A DNA stretch of 59,381 bases, from positions 33,526 to 92,906 of the forward strand of contig JAESQF010000049.1 in NCBI GenBank assembly GCA_016765295.1, in the 5' to 3' direction. Source of the DNA: Oleispira sp. GTDB lineage: Bacteria; Pseudomonadota; Gammaproteobacteria; Pseudomonadales; Oceanobacteraceae. Both the position numbers and the translations under genes were made by a program. The notes under the pieces were generated by a model. That model did no database searches, was not told where the DNA came from, and saw only the letters and a list, made by a program, of their open reading frames with translations. Shown piece after piece: positions 1 to 9,302 of the stretch (position 1 is its first letter; each line of letters opens with the position of its first letter).

Positions 1-2
1 AA

Positions 3-2726
3 ACAGCAAAAGTGTTGGCAGAATTAAAAGAACAAAAATTTGCTTTGGATCAGCATTCTATTGTGGCAATTACAGACGTGAAGGGGACGATTACGTTTGC
101 AAATGAAAAGTTTAGCGAAATTAGTGGTTATCGTAATGATGAGCTTATTGGTAAAAATCACCGCTTATTAAATTCAGGTGTTCATAGTTATTCTTTCTTT
201 AAACAAATGTTTCATAGCATTGCCAGCGGACAGGTTTGGCGCGGTGAAATTTGCAATAAAACAAAAAGTGGATCTTTATATTGGGTGGACACAACCATTG
301 TGCCTTTTATGGGAGATGACAATAAACCGTTGAGTTATATTGCCATTCGTACAGACATTACTGAGCGCGAGAAGTCTCGGGTCGAGCTCATTCAAGCGAA
401 AGAAGAGGCGGAAATGGCAGCGCAGGCAAAAAGTGAATTTTTAGCCAGTATGAGTCATGAAATTCGCACCCCGATGAATGGTGTCTTAGGCATGCTGGGC
501 CTGCTGCAAAATATGGAGTTAACCTCGAGCCAATTACATCGGGTCAATATTGCTCAAGCCAGTGCACAATCTTTATTGACTTTAATTAATGATATTCTCG
601 ATTTCTCTAAAGTTGATGCCGGAAAAATGGAGCTGGAGCATCTCGATTTTAATTTGAGAAGCATACTCGGTGAGTTTGCCGATGCGATGGGACATCAGGC
701 GCAGACAAAAGGCCTTGAACTTATCCTTGATATAAAACAAATTGAAGAATCACAGGTAAGAGGTGATCCCGGTCGTTTAAGGCAAATTATCACCAACATT
801 GTTTCCAATGCGATTAAATTCACTAGCGCAGGGGAAATAGTGATCACCGCCAAACTGCAATCGATCAGCGCAGATCATTGGCTGTTTGAATGTGATATTT
901 CAGATACCGGGATAGGCATTCCCGAAGATAAAATTGCTGATTTATTTGATTCATTTAGTCAGGTTGATGCGTCTACGACGCGGGAATTTGGGGGTACCGG
1001 TTTGGGCTTGGCCATTGTCAAAAAGCTGTGTGAGCTGATGGGAGGGGAAGTTAGTGTAAGCAGTAAAGCAGGAGAGGGCAGTTGTTTTAATATCAAGCTA
1101 CGACTGCAAAAAAGTAAGCTCTCTCAGCAGGTACTACCTCAAGTGGATATGGAAAAGCTGAATCTACTGATGGTGGATGATAATGATACCAATAGAGAGG
1201 TTTTACGCGCTCAGTTAGAGCATTGGGGGGCGACGGTTATTGAGGCTGAAAGCGGTCAGCAAGCATTAGAAATCTGCGAGCAACGTATTAACCAGCAAGA
1301 TAAGGATTTTTTTGACATTGCATTTTTAGATATGCAAATGCCTGGTATGGATGGGGCGCAACTGGGCAAAAAATTAAAAGAAGATAAGCGTTTTGAAAAA
1401 ATGAAATTAATCATGATGACCTCGATGGGTCATCGAGGGGACGCGCGCTATTTTGCCGATTTAGGTTTTGATGCTTACTTCCCTAAACCGGCAACGACAA
1501 CGGATTTATTTGAAGCCTTATCGGTTGTGGCTAAAGGAGGCGTCGTACTAGAACAGGCAGAGCCACTGGTTACCAGTCATTATCTTAAAACACTGATTCA
1601 GCCAGAACGGAAAGTATCGAGGGTATTGGATAGTGGCACTTTAAAACAAGTACGTATTTTGGTAGCAGAAGATAATCAAATGAATCAAATGGTCGCTACG
1701 GGTATTTTAAATCAATATGGCATAGAGATGATCGATATCGCGGGCAATGGCTTGGAGGCACTTGCAAGTTTACAGCAGGCTCCAGAAGATGCCCCTTATT
1801 CGATGGTATTAATGGATTGCCAGATGCCAGAAATGGATGGCTATCAGGCCAGTACTCGAATACGAGCAGGTAAGGCTGGAGAGCGTAATAAGGATATTGT
1901 CATTATTGCCATGACAGCCAATGCTATGGCAGGGGATCGTGATAAGTGTTTACAAGCGGGGATGAATGATTATGTCGCAAAGCCCATAGATACAGACTTT
2001 TTGTATGACAAAATAGTGCAGTGGTTAGCGGTTAGGACTGTTAGTAATAAAGTTGAGGAAAATAGTACTCAAGCAGCTAATAGTACTGAAGAAGCTAATA
2101 GTACTCAAAAAGAGAGTCTAGTCAGTTGGGATAAAAAGTCCGCATTGAAACGAATTGGTGGTAATGAAAAATTATTAACAGCATTGACCCATGTTTTTTA
2201 TAAAGAGAACCCTCAGCAGTTGGATGAATTACAGCAGGCTATTGATAGTAACGATTATGAAACAATATATCAGATAGTGCACATCTTAAAGGGAGTGACT
2301 GCGAATTTAAGTGGTTTAAAGCTGCAGTCAGTTTTGGCTGAAATGGAGAGCCTGACTAGCGCAAGAGATTTAGAGTCGGTTAAAGGTTTAATGCCGGTTT
2401 TAATTCAAGCTTGCGAAGAGCTTAAGCAAAACTTTAAGCAATATAACTCTGAACAAGAGGCGAAAAATGAGGTGAGTGCTGAAACTGACGTATCTTTAAA
2501 TCACTCTGAAATGATGAATCACCTGCAAGGGCTCAATAAAAAATTAAACAATAATGACTTCATTGATCAGGACGAACTTAGTCCATTAACTCAACAGAAT
2601 AATGTAGCAGAGCTACAAGAATTAATTGATCAATTAGTTGAAAAAATTAATCAATTTGATAATGACGGTGCTATTGCAATGGTCGGCGAATGTATTACCT
2701 TTATTAATCGTGAAGGAGGCAAATAA
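3..2726 (+). CDS. hybrid sensor histidine kinase (5' partial)
   Basis: The frame is open back to the window edge, so the true start lies upstream; residue numbers below count from the GTG at 12. Domains in order: a PAS domain (about 14-118); a HisKA phosphoacceptor with SHEIRTPMNG (His149); an ATPase domain with N-box (about 260-270), DTGIGIP and GGTGLGLAI; a first receiver (about 384-505, Asp440 in FLDMQMPGMDG); a second receiver (about 547-672, Asp602); a linker with NST repeats (684-698); and an HPt domain with His757. This is the ArcB/BarA type of four-step phosphorelay. Any input or transmembrane region must be upstream of the window, so the stimulus is unknown. The stop overlaps the next ATG by one base (TAATG) and the downstream gene is a response regulator, so the two probably form one signalling pathway. 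Confidence 0.93.
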   Translation, partial: TAKVLAELKEQKFALDQHSIVAITDVKGTITFANEKFSEISGYRNDELIGKNHRLLNSGVHSYSFFKQMFHSIASGQVWRGEICNKTKSGSLYWVDTTIVPFMGDDNKPLSYIAIRTDITEREKSRVELIQAKEEAEMAAQAKSEFLASMSHEIRTPMNGVLGMLGLLQNMELTSSQLHRVNIAQASAQSLLTLINDILDFSKVDAGKMELEHLDFNLRSILGEFADAMGHQAQTKGLELILDIKQIEESQVRGDPGRLRQIITNIVSNAIKFTSAGEIVITAKLQSISADHWLFECDISDTGIGIPEDKIADLFDSFSQVDASTTREFGGTGLGLAIVKKLCELMGGEVSVSSKAGEGSCFNIKLRLQKSKLSQQVLPQVDMEKLNLLMVDDNDTNREVLRAQLEHWGATVIEAESGQQALEICEQRINQQDKDFFDIAFLDMQMPGMDGAQLGKKLKEDKRFEKMKLIMMTSMGHRGDARYFADLGFDAYFPKPATTTDLFEALSVVAKGGVVLEQAEPLVTSHYLKTLIQPERKVSRVLDSGTLKQVRILVAEDNQMNQMVATGILNQYGIEMIDIAGNGLEALASLQQAPEDAPYSMVLMDCQMPEMDGYQASTRIRAGKAGERNKDIVIIAMTANAMAGDRDKCLQAGMNDYVAKPIDTDFLYDKIVQWLAVRTVSNKVEENSTQAANSTEEANSTQKESLVSWDKKSALKRIGGNEKLLTALTHVFYKENPQQLDELQQAIDSNDYETIYQIVHILKGVTANLSGLKLQSVLAEMESLTSARDLESVKGLMPVLIQACEELKQNFKQYNSEQEAKNEVSAETDVSLNHSEMMNHLQGLNKKLNNNDFIDQDELSPLTQQNNVAELQELIDQLVEKINQFDNDGAIAMVGECITFINREGGK

Positions 2727-3601
2727 TGACAGATAAAGCCACGATACTTATTGTCGATGATGCGCCTTCGAATATTCAGATATTAGCCGCAATTCTGAAA
2801 AAAACATTTCATATTAAAGTGGCAACCAATGGTAGTGACTGTCTTAAAATTGCAACTACAGAGCCCAAGCCAGACTTAATTCTACTGGATGTAGAAATGC
2901 CTGATATGAATGGTTATGAAGTCTGTGAAAGGTTAATGGGTGATGAAAAGAAACCCATTCCTATTATTTTTGTTACCGGTAGGAATAATGACGGTGATGA
3001 AGAAAAGGGCTTGAACTTAGGCGCAGTCGACTATATTACCAAGCCTATTTCACCTGCCATTGTACTTGCACGAGTAAAAACCCATATCGAACTAAAACAG
3101 CAGCGCGATGCATTTGAAGTGATGGCAATGCATGATCAATTAACGGGTATTTATAATCGTCACTACTTAATTGAAGCGGCACAGCACAAAATCGCCAGAG
3201 CGACTCGGCATAAACAGCCACTCAGTTTACTCATGCTGGATATTGACCATTTTAAGGCGGTTAATGATACCTATGGTCATTCAAAAGGGGATGAGGTCTT
3301 GCAAGAAGTATCACAGGTATTGAAAACTCAAAATAGAACCGAAGACGTGGTCGCAAGATTTGGTGGTGAAGAATTTATTATTTTATTGGATCAGTGTGAT
3401 AGCGATTCAGCGGAGCAGAAATCACAGTATTTACGCAAGACAATAGAAGAATTAAATCCTAGTGGCATAAAAATCACTATTAGTATTGGTATCGCACAGC
3501 TCAATCAAACAGGGGACAGCTTTGACGACTTGTTAAAGCGAGCGGATCTAGCGGTGTACCAAGCAAAAGATCAGGGGCGAAATTGTGTCGTTGTCGGTTA
3601 A
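2726..3601 (+). CDS. response regulator with GGDEF domain (diguanylate cyclase)
   Basis: A 291-residue protein with an N-terminal receiver (about 6-122; acidic pair Asp11/Asp12, phosphoacceptor Asp55 in LLDVEMPDMNG, Lys107) and a C-terminal GGDEF domain (about 133-290). The active-site loop is an intact GGEEF (213-217), and RTED (204-207) lies five residues ahead of it, which is the product-inhibition I-site pattern. It should therefore make c-di-GMP and be feedback-inhibited. Translation is coupled to the kinase by the TAATG overlap, with GGAGG just upstream. The likely role is turning a phosphorelay signal into c-di-GMP output; the regulated behaviour is not evident from the neighbours. Confidence 0.93.
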   Translation: MTDKATILIVDDAPSNIQILAAILKKTFHIKVATNGSDCLKIATTEPKPDLILLDVEMPDMNGYEVCERLMGDEKKPIPIIFVTGRNNDGDEEKGLNLGAVDYITKPISPAIVLARVKTHIELKQQRDAFEVMAMHDQLTGIYNRHYLIEAAQHKIARATRHKQPLSLLMLDIDHFKAVNDTYGHSKGDEVLQEVSQVLKTQNRTEDVVARFGGEEFIILLDQCDSDSAEQKSQYLRKTIEELNPSGIKITISIGIAQLNQTGDSFDDLLKRADLAVYQAKDQGRNCVVVG

Positions 3602-3625
3602 CGAAATCTCTTTAATTAAACGATA

Positions 3626-3654
3626 AGCTGCTATGGCATTAGACCATAGCAGCT
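3626..3654. terminator. hairpin between convergent genes
   Basis: A perfect 11-bp stem (AGCTGCTATGG / CCATAGCAGCT) with a 7-nt loop lies between the stop of the diguanylate cyclase and the stop of the convergent outer-membrane gene. There is no clear T-run on either side, so termination is inferred from the stem and its position. Confidence 0.55.
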
Positions 3655-3675
3655 ATGTTATCACTGCAGTGGTAT

Positions 3676-4959
3676 TTAAAAGTTTTCGTTTAAGCGCACA
3701 TACAAAGCACTTGATTGATAATTACCGACGGCAAAATCAATCCCTAAGTTTGTATTGGTCTTTTTCTGCAGCATAAATCGCAGGCCTGCACCATATCCAG
3801 GCTCTATGTGCTCACCCAAACTGATGTCGTTATGCCCGGTTGCGCTCGCGGTTGTAGCATTGCCGAATACGACGCCACCCACAGGTACGCTCCACATGCT
3901 GCCTAAATGTTTACGATACTCAAGGCCTAGGTAAGCGAAATCTTGGCCGCGAAAACGCCCTTGTACATAACCCGCACCACTACGCGCATATTGGTCATAA
4001 CCGGTGGCGGGTAAATCTAAATATGGTACATCACCAGAGGTAACAAAATTACCAAACGTCCAAAATGCGAGGACATCAGGATAGACTTTACCTGGGGTTA
4101 AATTCAGGAACTTACGATACTCTAACCAAAGAGTGCTGGAGTCTTGATCAGAACCCAGAAATTCGGCGTTATAGCGATAACTGGCAAGGGCATACTGACC
4201 TTCAGATGGGTTAATGCTGCTATCTCGACTATCCAGCATAGCGTTAACAGAAGTACCTGATAGTGTGCTTTCTGTCGGGTCAAAGCCATGTTCTATACTG
4301 TATGCATAGTGCGATGTGATAACACCGTTAGCGACATCCAATAAGTTATCTTCAATGTTTTGGTAATAATCTAGGTGATAACCTAGACCTAAATACCAAT
4401 CACCGGTTATGCGTTTTAAAACGGTTTCATAAAAGCGAGTATATTGATATTCCATCATCTGTTCTTCATCCAGAGTGCCCGAATAGATATTATCGTCGTA
4501 TTCAATATCTTGGCCACTGGTCACCAGTTTTGATGATTGCGGTCCGGTACCTAGTCCATAGGTAGGCTGGGAGCTATCTAGGTAACGCCAATCTCCTAAA
4601 AAAGCCCAGCCGTTATTGTCAGAAAAAGCGGTGCTTTTAAATAACGCGATGGTTTGCCCTAAAGATGTCTTTGCGACCCCAACCAACATGTTTGATACCT
4701 TGGTTTTTTCTGGTTCACCAAAATAATAACTGGCAGATGCGCCAACACCATAAATAGTTCCGTTTGCTGGGTTGTAACCAAGAACGGGAACCGGGGTTAA
4801 ATACAATTCGTTAGCAACGAGTTCGTTACTTGCGGCTGCAGTCGGTGCAGCTACAGCAGTTTCAGTTTCAGCTTCAGCGTTAGCAAGTAGTGGTGTGCTG
4901 CATAAACTGGCGAGTAGCAGTTGGCTAATCGTCGTCTTTTTAAATTTCATATTAAGCAT
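3676..4959 (-). CDS. Omp85-like outer-membrane beta-barrel protein (surface antigen family)
   Basis: A 427-residue protein with a Sec signal peptide (hydrophobic QLLLASLCSTPLLANA, cleavage about residue 28). The rest alternates aromatic and polar residues as in beta-strands and ends in Phe (VRLNENF), the usual C-terminal signal for BAM-dependent barrels. The N-terminal part (PVPVLGYNPANGTIYGVGAS) resembles the surface-antigen (D15/BamA barrel) family; no POTRA repeats are visible and the length fits a barrel alone. The start is supported by AAGGA 8 nt upstream. It is the last gene of a minus-strand trio, 18 nt after the 738-residue exported protein and in the same unit as a second similar barrel. 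The substrate is unknown. Confidence 0.7.
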   Translation of the reverse strand: MLNMKFKKTTISQLLLASLCSTPLLANAEAETETAVAAPTAAASNELVANELYLTPVPVLGYNPANGTIYGVGASASYYFGEPEKTKVSNMLVGVAKTSLGQTIALFKSTAFSDNNGWAFLGDWRYLDSSQPTYGLGTGPQSSKLVTSGQDIEYDDNIYSGTLDEEQMMEYQYTRFYETVLKRITGDWYLGLGYHLDYYQNIEDNLLDVANGVITSHYAYSIEHGFDPTESTLSGTSVNAMLDSRDSSINPSEGQYALASYRYNAEFLGSDQDSSTLWLEYRKFLNLTPGKVYPDVLAFWTFGNFVTSGDVPYLDLPATGYDQYARSGAGYVQGRFRGQDFAYLGLEYRKHLGSMWSVPVGGVVFGNATTASATGHNDISLGEHIEPGYGAGLRFMLQKKTNTNLGIDFAVGNYQSSALYVRLNENF

Positions 4960-4977
4960 TATATATTCCTTTATTGA

Positions 4978-7194
4978 TTAACGAGATAAACGGCCACCGC
5001 CAGCACGGCCACCAGAACGACTGCGGTGTTGCATTGTGCCCATATTACGGGCGCGATGCTCGCGGTTCATTTGCTGATGATTGAAGCCGTTATTGGGGCG
5101 GCTCTGTGGTTTATGCTGTTGTTTATACGGTTGTTTTTGTGCGGGTCGTTGTTGAGAGTTAAGTTGTTGAGAGTTAAATTGTGGCTTTGATTGAGGTCGT
5201 GGCGCTTTCAGATCTTTCGACATGCTTTTCCACTGATCATTATTACGCGTTTGCCATTGGTCGCCATTGCGACGCACAACATTGCCAGACTTATCAGCGT
5301 AGATATTATTTTTACGCTGCTGACTATTCTTGCGCGCTTTTTGCAGTTGCTGCTGATGTGCAGGTTTGCCCGCATTACGATGTTTATTCTGGGCATTTTT
5401 ATATAAATTATTTTGGCTCGCTTTCGATCCTAATTTATTCGCCGCTTTCGTTCGGCTGCCAGCACTGATGTTATTGCCGATATTAATATCACCGGTATTA
5501 ATGTTGATATTGTTATTGTTATTGATATTTATGTTGTTGTGATGGTAACCACCATAACCATAACGGCCATGACCACCCCATGAAATACCGACGCTAAAGA
5601 AAGGGCCACCCCAGCTAACCCCCATATTCCATCCACCCCAAGGGTTGTAGCCAACGTGCAAACCCCAGGTGGGTGCACGAGGGTAGTAATAATGTCCATA
5701 ATAAGGGGGGTAGTACCAACCCGTACCATAAATCGGTACGCCATAATAAGGGTAAGACCAAAGGTAGCCCGAGGTATAGCCGACATAAACAACATCGGGA
5801 GTAGAGTCGTATATGGTTACGTAGGTTGTATTAAAAACCGGGGAGCTGGCAGGAATTTCGGCGATCTTATCATTCGGAATCGAGTCTGCGACTATCCAGG
5901 GTCCGATCGGTGTTTTAGCGGTAAACCAAACGGCGTTATCAACGGCGTAATACACATCATCAATCAATAAGACTTGGGTTGCGGTATTAATAGCATAAGC
6001 CACATCGGTATCTTCAATGTGTTTAAACTGTGGGTCGCCATCGTATTTAATTTCAAGTTTTACCCCACTGCGTTTAATCGCCGCTGTTTGTGGAATTTGT
6101 GCGTCGGTGATTGCTTGATCCGCTTCTTCTGTGCCAGCAATCGAAGTACGTATACCACCGATGTCGGATTCTGGAGGAATGCTGTTAAAGCTTGCCGGTA
6201 ATTCATCTGCGCGCACAAAGGTCCAGTTAGAGTTTTGGTCTTGGGCGTGATACCAGCGACCGGATAATAAAATGTACATGCTATTGGAATCTAAGTCGCG
6301 TAACCAAGGCGTTTCGGTATTTTTAACGTAGAGTAATTTACCACCCACTAAGCTAATCCAGTTGGGCTTGCCATCGGAAACAATCAGTTCGGTTAGTTTG
6401 CTGGCAGTAACGATGGCAGGTACTTTTTTAGGCGCTGCCTGCTGACTCGCATTGGTTGATTTAGCCATCATCGCGACAAGGTCGGTGGGTGGTTTAGTTG
6501 TTTGTGCCCATGGGCCCAAAGCATCATCCGCCTGATACCATAAGCTGCCACTGGTAAGGTAGTAACGATCTGATGTGCTGTCTTTTACAACCGCCATCGG
6601 CGTATTGAGGGCACGTTGGTAGTGACTGTTTTCGATAGTTTTAAAGATAGGTTTGCCATCAAACAATAATAAAACGGCAAGCTGATCACGGAAAATAATT
6701 TCAGGCGGATCATTTTTAATATTCTTTAAGCTTTCCGATACTTTTTTTGAGGCGGTTAAGCTGGCGCTCAGTTTTGATAAAGAGGTATTAAATTTAGCAT
6801 GAACGAGAGTCTTTTCTACAGCGCTGGTGAAGCGCTGCTCTGCAGCGTCTTTGGAATCAGGCCAGCTAACCTTATTAACCTTTATTTTACTGATGGTGAC
6901 ACTGTCGGTATCACGATCGGTTTCAATTTGAGAAGTGAACCAAAAAACCCCATAAATTGGAGAGTCGCTGTTTTTTAATTCCATCGACATAGCAGCACGG
7001 CCGGTTAATGTTTTGCCTTGCAAGCTTTCTGGCTGTGGCTGGTAAATCACCAGTGTGCCTTCATCCATTGTCAGCTCTTGTGGCCAATCAATAGGCGCCA
7101 CCTCGGCATTAACAAAAAGCGGGTAACAGAGTAAGAGCAGAGTTATTAATATTCCTTTCTGCGCCGCCTTAGTTAAATAATTAATGCTCTTCAT
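4978..7194 (-). CDS. exported repeat protein with Tyr/Gly-rich and Asn-rich tracts, unknown function
   Basis: A 738-residue protein of no recognised function. It has a signal peptide (ILITLLLLCYPLFVNA, cleavage about residue 30). Residues about 170-445 hold three diverged copies of a roughly 65-80-residue module with the pattern DGxPxF..IE...A.NT....YY..G.LWY....GPW (about 178-240, 273-335, 385-440). These are followed by a Tyr/Gly/Trp-rich stretch (475-550), a poly-Asn/Ile tract (553-575) and a basic Gln/Asn/Arg-rich tail ending in GRAGGGRLSR. Near 631-657 there is a YADKSGNVVRR...W motif. Composition suggests an envelope-associated or surface protein rather than an enzyme. It sits between two outer-membrane barrel genes (34 nt and 18 nt gaps), so a joint role in the envelope is likely. 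Confidence 0.6.
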   Translation of the reverse strand: MKSINYLTKAAQKGILITLLLLCYPLFVNAEVAPIDWPQELTMDEGTLVIYQPQPESLQGKTLTGRAAMSMELKNSDSPIYGVFWFTSQIETDRDTDSVTISKIKVNKVSWPDSKDAAEQRFTSAVEKTLVHAKFNTSLSKLSASLTASKKVSESLKNIKNDPPEIIFRDQLAVLLLFDGKPIFKTIENSHYQRALNTPMAVVKDSTSDRYYLTSGSLWYQADDALGPWAQTTKPPTDLVAMMAKSTNASQQAAPKKVPAIVTASKLTELIVSDGKPNWISLVGGKLLYVKNTETPWLRDLDSNSMYILLSGRWYHAQDQNSNWTFVRADELPASFNSIPPESDIGGIRTSIAGTEEADQAITDAQIPQTAAIKRSGVKLEIKYDGDPQFKHIEDTDVAYAINTATQVLLIDDVYYAVDNAVWFTAKTPIGPWIVADSIPNDKIAEIPASSPVFNTTYVTIYDSTPDVVYVGYTSGYLWSYPYYGVPIYGTGWYYPPYYGHYYYPRAPTWGLHVGYNPWGGWNMGVSWGGPFFSVGISWGGHGRYGYGGYHHNNININNNNNININTGDINIGNNISAGSRTKAANKLGSKASQNNLYKNAQNKHRNAGKPAHQQQLQKARKNSQQRKNNIYADKSGNVVRRNGDQWQTRNNDQWKSMSKDLKAPRPQSKPQFNSQQLNSQQRPAQKQPYKQQHKPQSRPNNGFNHQQMNREHRARNMGTMQHRSRSGGRAGGGRLSR

Positions 7195-7228
7195 GTAATA
7201 ATCCTATCGTTCGAATATATGATGGGTT

Positions 7229-8515
7229 TTACCAAGTGGAACCGGCTTGAATATAAATGGCACTATCTTCTGGGCCTTTGGCGATATCGGCCCCCATAAC
7301 AAAACCATAGCGCTTAGCAATGAGGTAGCGAAAGCCTATGCCATAGTTCTTTATGTTTTTAGCCTTTGCCAGCTCATCAAAATTTGAGGCGGCACGACCG
7401 GCACCGGTAAAGGTATTGAAACGCCAGCGTTGATCTAGTTTCCAGGTTAGTTCTACTTCCCCAACGGCAACCTGATTGCCTTGATAGCGAATAGCGGGTA
7501 CCCCTCGTAAATCAATACTGGGTGGAATATAAGACGGCAGTTGTTGATCATCGGCAGTACTGACCTCATCGAATTGAAGTCGTAAACCTAAGTTAAATTG
7601 TTTGGATAAATTCCAGTAGTTAAGGCCTTCGAAGTGGTAGCTATCATAATCAATGTCACTGCCAATGGCAGTATCAAAGCGAGTGATTTCTATTTGATAA
7701 TCGTAACCTCGTTCTGGGTTCATTGGGTTGTTGCGTGAGTCATACTCTAAAATTAAACCAAGTCCTGAAGTAATGGTTTTATCGTTGGTTTTGTTGCTTA
7801 TATAGTTATTGATCTGCGTATTTATTTTATCAGAAGGTAATAAGTTGAAGTTGGGTTGATTAGTTAAACTGGTTGAAACTTCTCGAAATATTTGATGAGC
7901 CCCAACAAACCAATGGCTTTTCCCTAAGCGTGCTTTTAAGTTTTGTATAACCATAGGGCCGGTGACGTTTAACTCAATCGGGTTAGGTAAGTCGTTTCCG
8001 CCAAGGGAATAAAAATCAAGATTGAAATCTGGGTAAAGTAAAAAACCTTTGTAGCGCAAAGTATCGTCCAGCCAGAATCCCATGTGACCGAGACCGGCGG
8101 CTTTACTGCCGTTTTCAGTCGCACCTAAACCAACGATTGAGATATTGTGCGGCAGAATGAAATGTTTGCCTTGTTTATCGTCACCGATACGTTGTTTTTT
8201 CTGTTCATCTGACTCATGGAAAAATATGCCCATAAGTCCTAAGCCATTACCGGTTGCGGGTTCGGTAATAATGGTTGGAACGGGGAGGAATCCCATTGGG
8301 ACATCGGTTAAATACTGACTGGCATCGAGCATGCCGTCATTAGGGTCAACCATGTAATCGTCGAAAAATGAAGCCTGAAGATGGACGCTAGTACCGAGCA
8401 ATAATAGCAATAATGCACAAGATTTAGATAAGGTGCGTTTTTTAACACATAGCATTGATTGTAACATCCATGTTGATAGCGGGAGCCTGAAATACAGAGT
8501 CATCCCGAGTGCCAT
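7229..8515 (-). CDS. Omp85-like outer-membrane beta-barrel protein (surface antigen family)
   Basis: A 428-residue protein resembling the surface-antigen/BamA-barrel family without POTRA domains: LPVPTIITEPATGNGLGLMG at the first strands, LEYDSRNNPMNPERGYDYQI in the middle, and a C-terminal strand ending in Trp (IYIQAGSTW). The signal peptide core is CALLLLLLGTSVHLQAS. The start at 8515 has AGGAG about 11 nt upstream; an internal ATG at 8455 would give a more ordinary signal peptide but lacks a clear ribosome site. It is the first gene of the trio with the repeat protein and the second barrel. It is diverged from that second barrel but has the same length (428 and 427 residues), so an ancient duplication is plausible. 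Confidence 0.68.
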   Translation of the reverse strand: MALGMTLYFRLPLSTWMLQSMLCVKKRTLSKSCALLLLLLGTSVHLQASFFDDYMVDPNDGMLDASQYLTDVPMGFLPVPTIITEPATGNGLGLMGIFFHESDEQKKQRIGDDKQGKHFILPHNISIVGLGATENGSKAAGLGHMGFWLDDTLRYKGFLLYPDFNLDFYSLGGNDLPNPIELNVTGPMVIQNLKARLGKSHWFVGAHQIFREVSTSLTNQPNFNLLPSDKINTQINNYISNKTNDKTITSGLGLILEYDSRNNPMNPERGYDYQIEITRFDTAIGSDIDYDSYHFEGLNYWNLSKQFNLGLRLQFDEVSTADDQQLPSYIPPSIDLRGVPAIRYQGNQVAVGEVELTWKLDQRWRFNTFTGAGRAASNFDELAKAKNIKNYGIGFRYLIAKRYGFVMGADIAKGPEDSAIYIQAGSTW

Positions 8516-8532
8516 TGTTCAGTAGACTCCTA

Positions 8533-8570
8533 TGTAGAATCAACCGAAATTTAGTTTAATTAATTCTACA
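8533..8570. promoter_or_regulatory. inverted repeat upstream of the outer-membrane trio
   Basis: TGTAGAAT at 8533-8540 and its complement ATTCTACA at 8563-8570 are separated by 22 bases, 18 nt upstream of the first gene of the minus-strand trio. It could be an operator or a hairpin in the 5' leader. Only the symmetry supports it. Confidence 0.35.
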
Positions 8571-8611
8571 AGTGCTTAGAATATTTTGCGAGTGAAGATT
8601 AAAAGACTGAG

Positions 8612-9136
8612 CTATTTTTCCTTTGGCATTTCTAAATATGCGTCCGACTTCTCAAACGTCGCAGTTTGACGATCTAAAACACCTACATCCAATACGGGCG
8701 CAGCATCAATATGTTGGGCATCCATCATTTGAGCGATTCGCTGCAAGGAAGAAATGATCATCGTCTGCTCCCATTTCTGCAAATCGCCAAACTCTCTGGT
8801 GAATTGATCTTGCAGTGGCAGGGGCGCTTCTTTCAGGGTTTCAGTTCCTAGGTCTGTTAGAAACGCATGTACTTTTCGCTTATCTTCTGTAGAGCGCTCT
8901 CGATAGACTAATTCTTTCTTTTCTAATCTATCCAAAATACTGGTGACGGTCGCCTGACTGAGGCTTATTTGATTCGCTAGTCCACCAATGGTGGCTCCGT
9001 CTTTATCTCGTATAGTCTGTAATAACAGAATTTGAGGCGCGGTGAGCCCTGTGGTCTTGGCTAGGTGTTTCGAGTGCAGGTCGGTGGCTCTGATCACACG
9101 TCGTAATGCGATTAATACTTCTTCGATATTATTCAT
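8612..9136 (-). CDS. ectR: MarR-family regulator of the ectoine operon (EctR-like)
   Basis: A MarR-type winged-helix repressor. From the chosen ATG (9136) it is 174 residues: an N-terminal dimerisation helix, then LTAPQILLLQTIRDKDGATI, the recognition helix region SLSQATVTSILDRLEKK, and the wing ERSTEDKRKVHAFLT. It is divergent to ectABC, the position of EctR repressors that hold back ectoine synthesis at low salinity. An in-frame start at 9208 would add 24 residues that do not look like MarR sequence; it is less likely but has a comparable ribosome site. The EctR assignment rests mainly on neighbourhood. Confidence 0.85.
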   Translation of the reverse strand: MNNIEEVLIALRRVIRATDLHSKHLAKTTGLTAPQILLLQTIRDKDGATIGGLANQISLSQATVTSILDRLEKKELVYRERSTEDKRKVHAFLTDLGTETLKEAPLPLQDQFTREFGDLQKWEQTMIISSLQRIAQMMDAQHIDAAPVLDVGVLDRQTATFEKSDAYLEMPKEK

Positions 9137-9302
9137 CAAAGCGTTTCTCTGGTTAGCGATTATATAAGCCCAGTATATAGAAGTGTTTAGAGGGCTAAAA
9201 GAGTTCAAATTCTCTCATTTTTATTAATAAATTGGAGCCCCGCTAAGACGGCCTAGGTCAGTGTGATTAAAAATCAGGCTGTTTAGGTATTATTAATTAG
9301 AG

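Noticed and set aside
2060-2110. Short repeated AATAGTACT units as a DNA repeat element
   Set aside because: They encode an NST-rich flexible linker between the second receiver and HPt domain and are explained by protein composition.
5181-6201. Several 60-105-codon reading frames on both strands within the 738-residue exported protein gene
   Set aside because: They are out-of-frame shadows of a repetitive gene with a good signal peptide and operon context; none has a ribosome site or recognisable product.
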